This document shows positions 9,903-20,194 of a DNA stretch of 64,000 nucleotides, in pieces. A model generated the notes under the pieces. That model was not told the origin of the DNA and did no database searches. It worked only from the letters and a program-made list of their open reading frames with translations. Every line of letters begins with the position of its first letter. Positions within the stretch are counted from its first letter, which is position 1. The DNA lies in the NCBI GenBank assembly GCA_039545295.1, contig BCIK01000028.1, forward strand, positions 102,760 to 166,759, given 5' to 3'. A program made the translations under genes and the position numbers. Source of the stretch: Udeniomyces pyricola (lineage: Eukaryota; Basidiomycota; Tremellomycetes; Cystofilobasidiales; Mrakiaceae).

Positions 9903-12900
9903 ATGAGGAAACAGCTCGACTCGCGAATCCCCGCCCTCATCGGCAACGGTGTCGCCAACAACCATCGATCCTTCTTTGTCCTCGTCGGTGACCGAGGCCG
10001 TGATCAGGTCAGTCGTCGACGACATGCTGCTGTGAACGAAAACCTATAGCTCGGGATAAAGTCGCGAGGCTGGGGGCGTAGGGCAGGGCGTTTCTGTTTT
10101 CGAGAAGACGGCATCGGGAAAGAGTTATCGATGGCTGGGGACGTCAGACACGCGGCCGAGCAGGAAGACCTGCTTTCCTCAGGATGGATCGACCTTGCCC
10201 CTTATGTACGGACTGACTCACCTTCGCGTCGTTCTGGTTTCACATCTATTCAGGTCGTCAACCTCCACTTCTTGCTCTCGCAGACCAGAGTGACTGCTCG
10301 ACCATCCGTCCTTTGGTGCTACAAGAAAGATTTGGGATTCACCAGGTGCGATACCACCGCTCCTCTCTTCCCCTCGGTCTCTTCCCACCGCGCCACACCA
10401 CACCCGACCACGTTCAGCTCCTTCGGTGCCACTCCACGTGCGCGGAATCACGTATAGCAGCATTGTTTCTGTGTGCGTATGTGCTAATTTGGATTGTCTT
10501 TCCACAGTCACCGAAAGAAGCGCGAGGCCAAGATCAAGCGTGACGTCAAGCGAGGCATCCGAGAGGCAAATGAGCAGAGTCCGTTCGAGCTCTTTGTGGC
10601 CGTTACCGACATTCGATACACGTGAGTTGATCTCTCTACAAACATGTCCTGGATGAATCAACGAGCTTTGCATCCCGTCAGCGAAGGGACCAAGTGCTCA
10701 AAAGCTCATGTCACTTGCTCATTTCCTTGACAACCCCCCTTCACCTTACGCCACATGCAGCTACTACAAGGACTCGACAAAGGTCCTCGGTCAAACCTTT
10801 GGTATGCTCGTTCTTCAGGACTTTGAGGCTCTGACGCCCAATCTGCTCGCCAGGACGGTCGAGACGGTTGAGGGAGGAGGTATCGTCGTCCTGCTGCTGA
10901 GGACGATGAGCAGTCTGCAACAACTCTATTCCATGACCATGGTCAGTCGCGTTTTGGCGTGGATAGATGATTTGTTCGACTTTCAATGCCCTCACGTATC
11001 ATCTGACATTCAATTCGCATCTCCTTCTCATCCCAGGATGTCCACGACCGATACCGAACAGACTCTCACGCCTCGGTTGTCCCCCGATTCAACGAACGAT
11101 TCATCCTCTCTCTTGGCTCGTGCGACGACTGCCTTATTCTCGACGACGAACTCAACGTTCTTCCGATATCGCGCGGCAAGGACATTCTTCCAATCGCCAA
11201 CACTGGCAAAGGTAAGGCCGGACAAGAGCGTGCCGAGCTCAAGGTGCTCAAGGAAAGCCTGGAAGACACTAAGCCGGTCGGGGAGCTGGTCAAGCTGGCA
11301 AAGACACTCGATCAAGTACGTTGGCATTAGTATAAAAGGATACTTACATCCAGAGGCGTCTGCTAACCTCACCTTGTTGCGGTTTCTCATTGGACTCTCC
11401 TCCTTCAGGCCAAAGCCATTCTTACGTTCGTCGAGGCCATTGCCGAAAAGACCCTCTCTTCCACCGTCACCCTCACTGCTTCCCGAGGTCGAGGTAAATC
11501 CGCCGCTCTCGGTCTCTCCATCGCTGCCGCTCTCGCCCACGGATATTCCAACATCTTTGTCACTTCGCCCTCGCCCGAGAACCTCAAGACTCTGTTCGAG
11601 TTCATCTTCAAGGGCATGGACTCGCTTGGCTACGAGGAGCATCTCGACTACGATATCGTTCAGTCTACTAACCCTGAATTCAACAAGGCCATCGTTCGAG
11701 TCAACATCTTCCGAGGCCATCGACAGACGATTCAGGTGAGTGAGCTCTTTCTTGGCCGATGAGTGGCGTCGGTGATCAAAAAGATCGACGACGTCTCTTG
11801 GATCAACGAGGGGAAGGCAACTTGTCGGTCGATTGTACCATGTACTGAGACAGTTCATTTCTTATCTCCGCAGTACATCCAACCCCAAGATGCTCACGTT
11901 CTCGGTCAGGCCGAGCTTGTCATCATTGATGAGGCCGCGGCGATCCCGCTGCCGCTCGTTCGATCGCTCATTGGCCCCTACCTCGTCTTTATGGCGTCGA
12001 CCATCAACGGTTACGAGGGTACGGGTCGTTCCCTCTCCATCAAGCTTATCCAGCAGCTTCGGGAGCAGACCCGGTCTTCTACGTTGCCCAAGGACCCCAA
12101 CCCGTCGGACGACCTTCGAGCGGCGACAAGCAGCTCGAGTGCGAGCACGTCCAAGCTCCCTGCAGGTGCCAAGTCGGGTGGTGGTTTGAGCCGAACGCTT
12201 CGAGAGATCAAGCTCGAGGAACCGATCCGATACTCGCTCGGCGATAAGGTCGAAAAGTGGCTCAACACCGTCCTTTGCCTCGACGCGACGGTCGTCTCCA
12301 AGAACGTCCAAGGGTGTCCCCATCCGCCAGCGTGCGAGCTCTACTACGTCGATAGGGACACCTTGTTCTCGTACCACCCGGCTTCCGAGCTCTTTTTGCA
12401 GCGCATGATGGCCCTCTACGTTGCTTCACACTACAAAAACACGCCGAACGACCTTCAACTCATGTCGGACGCCCCAGCCCATCATCTCTTTGTTCTTTTG
12501 CCGCCTATCTCGGAGGAAGAGAACACCCTGCCGGAGCCACTCGTCGTGCTTCAGGTCGCGCTGGAGGGTAACATCTCCAAGGAGGTTATTCTCAAAGAGC
12601 TTTCCCAAGGTGTCCGATCTGGAGGAGATCTCATCCCATGGCTGATTGCTCAGCAGGTGAGTATCCTCGATGCCTGACATCTTTTCTCACGTCTCCTCAT
12701 TTGTTCTCATGAAGTCACATCACTCATCTCAAATATGCTTGGTTTGCTAACCCCTCTCTAGTTCCAAGATGACGACTTTGCTATGCTTTCGGGAGCTCGA
12801 GTCGTCCGCATAGCAACCCATCCCGATTACGCCGGTGTAAGTTTTAACTTTGATCTTGGATCGCATAATCCACTCTCTTCTCAAGGGTTCCCCCCTGACT

Positions 12901-14913
12901 GACCCCAACGTTTGACCCGGTTCCTCTCCGGCTATTCAGATGGGTTACGGTGCTCGAGCTTTGCAGGCCCTCGGTCAATTCTACTCTGGCGAACTCTCCA
13001 ACCTGGACGACCTCCCTGAGGCTGAATCCACCGACCAATTCGATCGAGGTCACAAGCCCTCAAAGGAAGGTGACCTCCTCACCGAATCCATCGCCGTTCG
13101 AGATCCCCAGCGTATGCCACCCCTTCTCCAACGACTCTCGGAACGCCGACCGGAACCGCTCGACTACCTCGGCGTCTCGTACGGGTTGACGCCTCAGCTC
13201 CTTCGGTTCTGGAAACGAGCCGGTTACGTTCCGCTCTACCTTAGGCAGACGGCCAATGACTTGACGGGAGAGCACAGTTGTGTCATGCTCAAGAGCTTGG
13301 GTAGTAACGTGGCGGAGTCGGAAAACTGGTTGACGGCGTTTGCTCAAGGTGCGTGTTTGTTATTGTTTCTTTCCCGATCTTCTCTGCTAGTCCCTCCAAA
13401 CAACGTAGGATCTCTTTCTTTGGACACCACCGTGATTCCCGTTCTGACCTGTTTGTGCCAATGCTTTTTTTTTGGGTACCTTTTCGGGGAATAGATTTCC
13501 GCAAGCGGTTCCTTTCGCTGTTGTCGTATAAGTTCCGAGAGTTTACCGCTTCGACCTCGCTCAACATCATCGACGCTGCTTCGGCGGGTGCTCGTCGAGA
13601 TGAAGCTCGATGTGAGTTACCATCCCCTTGCATCTCGATTGAGCGATCCGTCAAAGGGGGGGTTTTTTTTTCGTTGGCTTCGATTGACTCATCATTGTGT
13701 GTTTCGTAACACGTGTGCTTTCCTTTTTCCATCGATTGCTCCCATTCCCGCTCGTTTATCTACCTCTCGTCTCTCTAAGCTCTCAAGATGGAGGAACTCT
13801 CGATGCTGTTGACTCCTTTCGATATCAAGCGACTCGAGTCCTACGCCAACAACACGCTCGACTACCACGTCGTTCTCGACCTTCTCCCAACGATCGCTAC
13901 GTTGTTCTTTGACCAGAGGCTTCCGACCGATATCAACCTCTCCCCGGTCCAAAGTTCGATCCTCCTTGCCCTCGGTTTGCAGAGGAAGGCGATTGAAGAT
14001 GTCTCTGTACGTGTTCCCTCTCCTTTCGGTTCCGTTTTTTTTTTCGTCACGGCTGATGGATTGTGAGACCTTGAGATGTGCTTTTCCTTGTTCGCTTGAC
14101 TCACCGTTTAAATCCCGTTCGCGTCATCCCACCGTTCATCTCCTCCTCTCCCCCCCCCCCCTCCTTCTTCTTTTCTATCAGACTGAACTTCCATTAGCCG
14201 TCAACCAAGCCCTCGCGCTTTTCATCAAAGCCGTCCGCAAGCTGTCTTCAACGCTTCAGACGATCCAGCGGGATGACGTCGCGGCTTCGCTGCCTCAAAA
14301 GACCTCGGCTGACGTTGTGCGAAAGGTAGCGCCTCTCAAGGAAGGTGCGGCTGAGGGTGAAGGAGACGTGGGAACGAGTGATTGGAAACCGATGAAGAAG
14401 ACGGTCGCGGAGGATCTCGAAGAGGCGGTTGATGAGAATACCAAGAGGATGCGAGAGATGCAGCGCGAGATGATTGACTCGATGGATCTGAGCCAGTAAG
14501 TCAAGAGTGGTTTCTTTCTTGCCGGGGATTTTGTGCATTGGAATTTTAGGAATTATCCTATCTTGAACCCGGGCTGATGGTCGTGCATTATTTCTTACCC
14601 TCTTTCCTCCATTCTTCCTGTTATTGCTCGCTCCCTCCTCGCCCTCTCTTGTAGATATGCGATCAACGATGAGGATGGCGATTGGTCCTCTGCCCATGCT
14701 CAGGTCTCTGCTCTGGCCGACGGCTCAAAGACCGGTGGACGTACCCTTTCCTCTGTCGTCAGCGTCAAGGGAGCCGCTCCCACGCCGGCTTCCACTGGGT
14801 CGTCGGATAAGAAGCGCAAGGCCGAAGAGGGCGGAGGTGATAGGAAGAAGGGTAAGAAGAGTGCAGGGGGCGCGGGCGCAGGGGGAGGGAAGAAGGGTGC
14901 TGGTAAGAAGTAA
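9903..14913 (+). CDS. KRE33: RNA cytidine acetyltransferase Kre33 (NAT10 family)
   Basis: Kre33/NAT10 makes N4-acetylcytidine in 18S rRNA and, with an adaptor, in tRNA, and is needed for small-subunit biogenesis in the nucleolus. Exons: 9903-10007, 10254-10345, 10508-10621, 10761-10941, 11037-11315, 11409-11735, 11874-12656, 12762-12836, 12940-13348, 13495-13611, 13780-14006, 14182-14495, 14655-14913; 3,282 nt, 1,093 aa, slightly longer than the yeast protein. It opens with DSRIPALIGNGV and SFFVLVGDRGRDQ; then LQDFEALTPNLLARTVETVE, the ATPase Walker A SRGRGKS (about 283-289), SPSPENLKTLFEFIFKG, VIDEAAAIPLP, ASTINGYEGTGRSLS, the GNAT acetyltransferase region (GDLIPW, MGYGARAL), LRQTANDLTGEHSCVML and a Lys/Gly-rich tail typical of nucleolar proteins. 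Every exon junction closes in phase. It follows DMC1 in the same direction but is unrelated in function. Confidence 0.97.
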
Positions 14914-15327
14914 GGCAAGAAGGCTTTGAGGATATATAGATTTGATGTCATATTGCTATATTTCTCATCTTTCAGTTGTCGTCATGTATTATCGGGTTGT
15001 TCTGCTTGCGTCTGATCTGTTTTGGTCAGGTCTCTTTGCATGTCATATATAACGGGGAAATACTTGTGGCCGTGATCAACCGTGAGGCGTGATATATATA
15101 TATATATATGAATGATATATGGACCTGTCCCCCTTGAGATCGTTCCGGTCGGTTCCGGTGGTAGGTAATCAACTGACATTTCGAGCCACAACATCCCCCC
15201 TGCCATGATCCATCTTCTCTCTCGCTCTCCCATCTTCCCCTCGATCTCTCGCCTCCTCTCACCCATCTTACCCACTCACCTCCCACATCCCCTTCCCCAC
15301 ACCTACACCTTCGGCCCTCGAACCATC
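14914..15327. other. Intergenic between KRE33 and YSA1
   Basis: About 410 bases with a short TA run at about 15093-15110 and a pyrimidine-rich leader before the YSA1 start. An alternative in-frame YSA1 ATG lies inside it at 15205. Confidence 0.5.
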
Positions 15328-16992
15328 ATGTCCTCCACCCCGTCTCACAAACAGAAGCCTGACGTTCTCTCGTCTGAGGTCCTCGACGCCGACGAGGCCA
15401 AGTGGATTGAAATCCGCAAGCTCAACTATGTCGATGAGGATGGGAAAAAGGTGGGTAACCCAGGTTTGAAAGGCCTCTTCTCTTTTTCTTTTTCTTTTTC
15501 TTCTATGGACACTCTCTGGGAGTGTTGTATGATGGGCATGACATTCTGGCATGGGATAAGAGGCGTTTGAGCGGGTGCATGTCCGATCGATCGGGAGTGA
15601 ACTGATGTCAGAACCGGACGAGAACGGGCAAGCGGCATCATGCTTCCCCTTAGATACTCATCGTGGTCAACGAAGCGTTAGATGCATTGAACTGACCCGG
15701 AGACTTTCCTCTCTTGATCTTCTTCCAGCGTGTTTGGGAAGTCGCTCAGCGCAAGACGAGGAACGAGACGGGTGTCGATGGTACGCATCAATCAAATCAA
15801 CCCGCCACGCTGACGTCATCTCGACTTTAGAGCTCAAACTCGTCTCTCCGAACCCTCTCGCCGTTGGCTCACGTATACATCTGCTCGTTTAATCTTGATC
15901 GGATGATGGTGAATCTCCTAGCTGTCGCTATTCTTGCGCTTATTCACGCTCCTGGGAAGCCCGTATCGACGGTGATCATTGAGCAGTAGTAAGTCTCATC
16001 GGAACGAGGGACGATACGACCCAACCAGAAGGGAAATGGTTGATCAGTCTCGAATCGAGATGGTCATGCTGATGCCTGAGACGTTTCGTCATGTACTCTA
16101 TCTAGTCGACCACCTATCAACGCCGTTTGTATCGAGATGCCGGCCGGTTTGATCGATCCCAAGGAGGGACCAGAGTACGTCGCCTCCATCTCCCATCTCA
16201 CAATAGACCCATGACCATCCATCTCAAGCAGAAACCTGAACCGACATCTTGTCCTTGCCATCGCTTCTCCAGAGCGACGGCTTTGCGGGAACTTCATGAA
16301 GAGACAGGTTACGGCGGCGGTGACAAGAACGGAGGGCACGCGAGTGTCCGTTCGATCTCACCCATCGTTGTGGCTGATCCAGGCATGACGAACGCCAACA
16401 TGCAGCTCGTCGTCGTTGATGTCAAGTTGGAAAGCGACGATTTGGAGCCTCCCAAGGCGAAACTCGAGGCTGTCAGTATTGAGTCTTCCATCTTGCATCC
16501 AGATGGAAAAAAATAGAAGAGGACAGGGTTGACTGAACTTGAGCGCTGTGGCTTCAATACCTTGTTTCTGCATTATTATTATTTCCTCTCACTTGGTCTG
16601 TTCTTTCCTCTATTAGGGAGAACACATCGTCCAGCGCGTTGTTGAAGTCTCAAAGCTCTACGATACCTTGCTTGGTAAGGTCTTTTGACTCTCTTTGCAC
16701 GTTCGTCGTTGTTGAGGCCTCATCTCACAGAGGTTGAATGTTGAGGCCGGTTATGAGGCCCGAGACGTGATCTTCCTCGTCAGAATCGTGTCCAACATAC
16801 CTCTTTGACTGTATACTTTACTTACACCTCTCTATCTCTCTCTTTCTAACTTGGTCCACTTTGTTTTGGATCTCATCTTTCATATATATATATATTGTCG
16901 ACTCAGATTACGACACCAAGGGTTTCACCGTTGATGGACGCCTCCTGCATCTCGCCCAAGGCCTCAACCTGTCCCAACAGTTGAAGCTCTAA
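15328..16992 (+). CDS. YSA1: ADP-ribose pyrophosphatase (Nudix hydrolase Ysa1)
   Basis: It hydrolyses ADP-ribose to AMP and ribose-5-phosphate, removing a reactive metabolite. Exons: 15328-15450, 15729-15780, 15922-15988, 16106-16174, 16273-16471, 16617-16674, 16907-16992; 654 nt, 217 aa, normal for the family. The Nudix box is complete (Gly95, Glu101, Arg109, Glu110, Glu113, Glu114, Gly116). Upstream are VIIEQYRPPIN and EMPAGLID, the ADP-ribose pyrophosphatase context, and downstream VADPGM. An in-frame ATG at 15205 would add 41 residues rich in Arg, Ser, Pro and Leu and lacking acidic residues, resembling a mitochondrial presequence, so two isoforms are possible. The downstream Met was chosen because it gives a family-typical N-terminus. 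Confidence 0.94.
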
Positions 16993-17644
16993 AGCGAGAG
17001 ATTTCATCGCTATATAGCAACGAGTGATGTCTTGAGCCGTGTCAGTTGACTGGATGGGTCAAATCTGCGCAGGTAATTGGGTATCGGTTGGGGGCGCAAG
17101 AGGGGAACGTCGCGGGAAATCTAGCGGAATGGAAGGAGATTAGGGGTTCTGTACTGTTGACGGATTTATGTATCTTTAAAATGTTTGGATTTGATGAGAG
17201 CGATATGCATGTTGGTTCTCTTTAGATCGGTTTGAGCGTTGCCAGTTAGATGGTCGGCCGGACATCATTCTTTGACATGGTCGTAGGACCCGCGATATCG
17301 ATGTATCAATTCATTCTCCTGAATCTGCCCTCGGTTTGTCATTTTTGGCACGTCACGTTGGATACGTGATCTTCATATACCATATATATATATAGGTCCT
17401 TGTTCATCGTATTGTTAGATGGTGTCTTGGAATACTCCTCAATCTGCACCGTGAATAGGAAAATAGTAGCTGAACCCGCAAGGAGGGAGGAAAGGTCAGC
17501 CTCGCACTTTCGTTTTAAGCCACTTCTCTTCGCACTTTCAGCCACTTTACTATATAGAGTGCTGAATCTCGGAGATCGCGACATACAAAGGAAACTGGAA
17601 GCAACTGTCAGGAAACCTCTTGATTCTCACACGAACAGCTGGTC

Positions 17645-17675
<31 letters not shown>

Positions 17676-17850
17676 TTACTCCTGAAAATTCTGATGCAGT
17701 ATGATGTGGGCATATACAGGCTAGTTGAGCGCCCTGGGCCGGCCGCTGCCATCGTTCCGTTCGACTTGATCGATCCTCGATCATCCTCCACCTCGACCGG
17801 GACCGCCGGCTGTATATCCAGCTAACCTCATAAGACCCACCTCGCCCACT
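16993..17850. other. Intergenic, AT-rich with TA microsatellites
   Basis: About 860 bases with TA runs at about 17384-17394 and 17645-17667. A 141-residue frame at 17400-17825 reads through the TA run as alternating Tyr-Ile and has no family features, so I do not call it. The end of the region should hold the promoter of the membrane-protein gene. Confidence 0.5.
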
Positions 17851-18714
17851 ATGGACATCAACTCACTCTCCATCTTCTCCTCCACCTATTCCCAAACGGC
17901 CGGCTCCAGCCCGACGTCGCCTGTAGTCGAGACCATCACCGTCTATCGATCAAGCCGCATCGTCGCCGCTGCCATAGGTGAAGACATCCATCGTTCATCT
18001 ATCAACTCATCCAACCCGCTATTTGGAAAGAACCACATCTGAACTCACATACTCGGTTCTCTTTCGCGACATCCTCTGTGTAGTCATCGGTTGCTTGGTC
18101 ATTGTTCTTTGTATTGGCCTCATCATCCTCAAGGTCATTGACGGCTTCCTTCTTAGCGACATCCTCAAGCCCTATACATATCCAACAACCAACGGCGCGC
18201 CCTCTTCTCCAAATTGACCTACAACCTTTTTTGTTTCTTTTGATCCCCCCCCCTCCCTTCATCACCTTGACACCGCTCACACCAGATCATCAACTTTATC
18301 CAACACCTCTCGCGAACGCGTCGTCGGTCTGCGTTTGCGCTCAACACGAAGCAGCGACATCATCACCATCCTCACCTCCATCAGCAACCTCATCGATACA
18401 GCCAAGTCGACGACGGTCAGCGCGTCGGATACGTCCTTGGGATGAACACGGGAGGGAACAAGAAAGGGAAAAATAACGCCATCAATCTGATAGAGGAAGA
18501 AGGAACTCCGGTAGGTTGCTGTTTTGTTGGTTCCTTGAGTTGACGTTTGATTGATTGTTGCGAACGCTCGGAATGGATCACTTCATCCTTGTCTTGAAAT
18601 GAACGCCATAAATCTAAATCACTCCTGACGAAAAATATTCGCTTTCGGATCTCTTTTTTTCTTTCTTTCGTTTTTGTTTTGTTTTGTTGTGTTTTGTTTG
18701 GAACTTAGATGTGA
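17851..18714 (+). CDS. Small single-pass membrane protein, unknown function
   Basis: I do not recognise the family. Exons: 17851-17977, 18084-18133, 18286-18510, 18709-18714; 408 nt, 135 aa. The first 35 residues are Ser/Thr-rich and polar. A hydrophobic segment at about 36-60 (IVAAAIVIGCLVIVLCIGLI) is created exactly across the first two splice junctions and is followed by RTRRR, favouring an N-out/C-in or tail-anchored-like topology. The C-terminal part has His-rich, Gly/Asn/Lys-rich and acidic (LIEEEG) segments. In this model the last exon contributes only Met and the stop. If the last intron is not removed the frame instead ends about 12 residues later, at 18541-18543. Coherent phases and the intact membrane span argue that the gene is real. 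Confidence 0.62.
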
Positions 18715-20194
18715 ACAACGAACCGATGACAGCGACTCTGGCGCTTTTTTTTTCCGCCGTTGCATAACACCTATCTTGCGCGCCCTCTTTCTCCCTCTCG
18801 TTCTCTCTCGACTAAACCCGAGCTTCCAAGGGACTGTCCAGCTAGAACGAACTTCGACCCATCTACCGTCGATCCATCTATATACATATAAACAGAATCC
18901 ATATGTCGTCAGTCTTCCTTCTTTCCATCCATCGCTCAAAGTACCTCATCATACTCCCTTTCTCTCCATCATTTGTCTCTGGTACGATCTTCGTCATCCC
19001 TTCCCTCTTCATCGTCTCACGACCTGACGCACCACGATTGACTTTTGACATTGCATGGTTCGATCGGTTAAACGTATACGTTAACTAGGACGACGACGAG
19101 CAAACCATGATCGATTGGTATGACTCCGGGCCTAGGGCTAGCTGCGAGGTCATCGGTTGCATAATCCGCCACATCTCCTGATCGATCGTTCGAGAAACCT
19201 CACTTCCCCGAGGAAAAAAAAAAAACAAAAAAAAAAACAAGAATAAACCTATCGGGAAAGACGAGATCAACCCGATCACTGGTTTCATGAAGGTGGGGGG
19301 GATATCAGGCATCGGTCAGTCGACATGAGTTTGGGTCCCGTATCGATCACACGACTCTCAACACAAGACTAGCAATCGGTGTTTGTAATATATATGTATA
19401 TATGATTACGATGGACCGCAAGACATCGAGACGATTGCTTTTCTTCTTCTTCTCTGAACTTCATCTCGCTTTCTTTATAGATGGTTTACAGAATGGTTGG
19501 TGACTATGTATGTCTACTACTCATGGGCTGATTCCTAGAATGACCTGCAATTCCGGCTATATATATATATGTGTGTGGTATCTTGTTCAAGTGTTACTCG
19601 TACACTCGGCATGGCCAGCTGCAGAAAGGCGCGAAAGATCAACTCAATTGACTAATCAAACCAAATGAGGACACTTTGGTTCATGCGCTGAGATCGGAGG
19701 AGAGTACAGCCATATATGGATTGAATTGGATGATCAATGAAAGCTGGATCGAATACAACGACAGCCTCCTGCGATATAAGACGTGGCACGGCCCGAGAGC
19801 AGAGAGAGTAGAGTGAATACAACTGGTGAAGATGATTTGAAAAAAAAAAACAAAAAAAAAACAGAAACCCAGAAGAAGAGAAAGGATTTCAGAGGCAGTG
19901 GCAAGAAGTATGGATAGGTAAGAACCTCATCCAACGAAAAAAAGAAAGGAAGAGAAAAACTAAGAAAACAAGCCCTAGTGGATTTGGAAGACACAAAACA
20001 GAGGTGCGGCAGCCAGGCCAGCCCAGAAGGGCACAAGAGACCAAGTAGATCATACTGATGCAAGCAAAGGGAGAGAAGAGGCATAGAGGAAGGGAAAAGG
20101 GGGAGGAGGGTCTTTGGATAGGATCATGACAACCGAGACATCAAACAAATCACGAGCAACAAGAACAAGCAGAGGTGAGAATTGGACGTTGAGT
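18715..20194. other. Gene-poor stretch between convergent genes
   Basis: About 1.5 kb between the 3' ends of the membrane-protein gene and the MFS transporter. It contains short A tracts (about 19215-19240 and 19838-19861) and TA runs (about 19390-19402 and 19559-19570). Frames here are low-complexity and lack family features. I see no gene. Confidence 0.5.

Noticed and set aside
9621..10025. 134-residue minus-strand frame ending in KRE33 exon 1
   Set aside because: Overlaps the KRE33 first exon, which matches the conserved NAT10 N-terminus; no recognisable domain.
10708..11739. 343-residue plus-strand frame
   Set aside because: Out-of-frame read-through of KRE33 exons and introns; the true frame carries the NAT10 motifs.
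11028..11858. 276-residue minus-strand frame
   Set aside because: Antisense of KRE33 coding sequence, mirrored codon bias only.
17400..17825. 141-residue plus-strand frame
   Set aside because: Includes a TA microsatellite translated as Tyr-Ile repeats and has no homology features.
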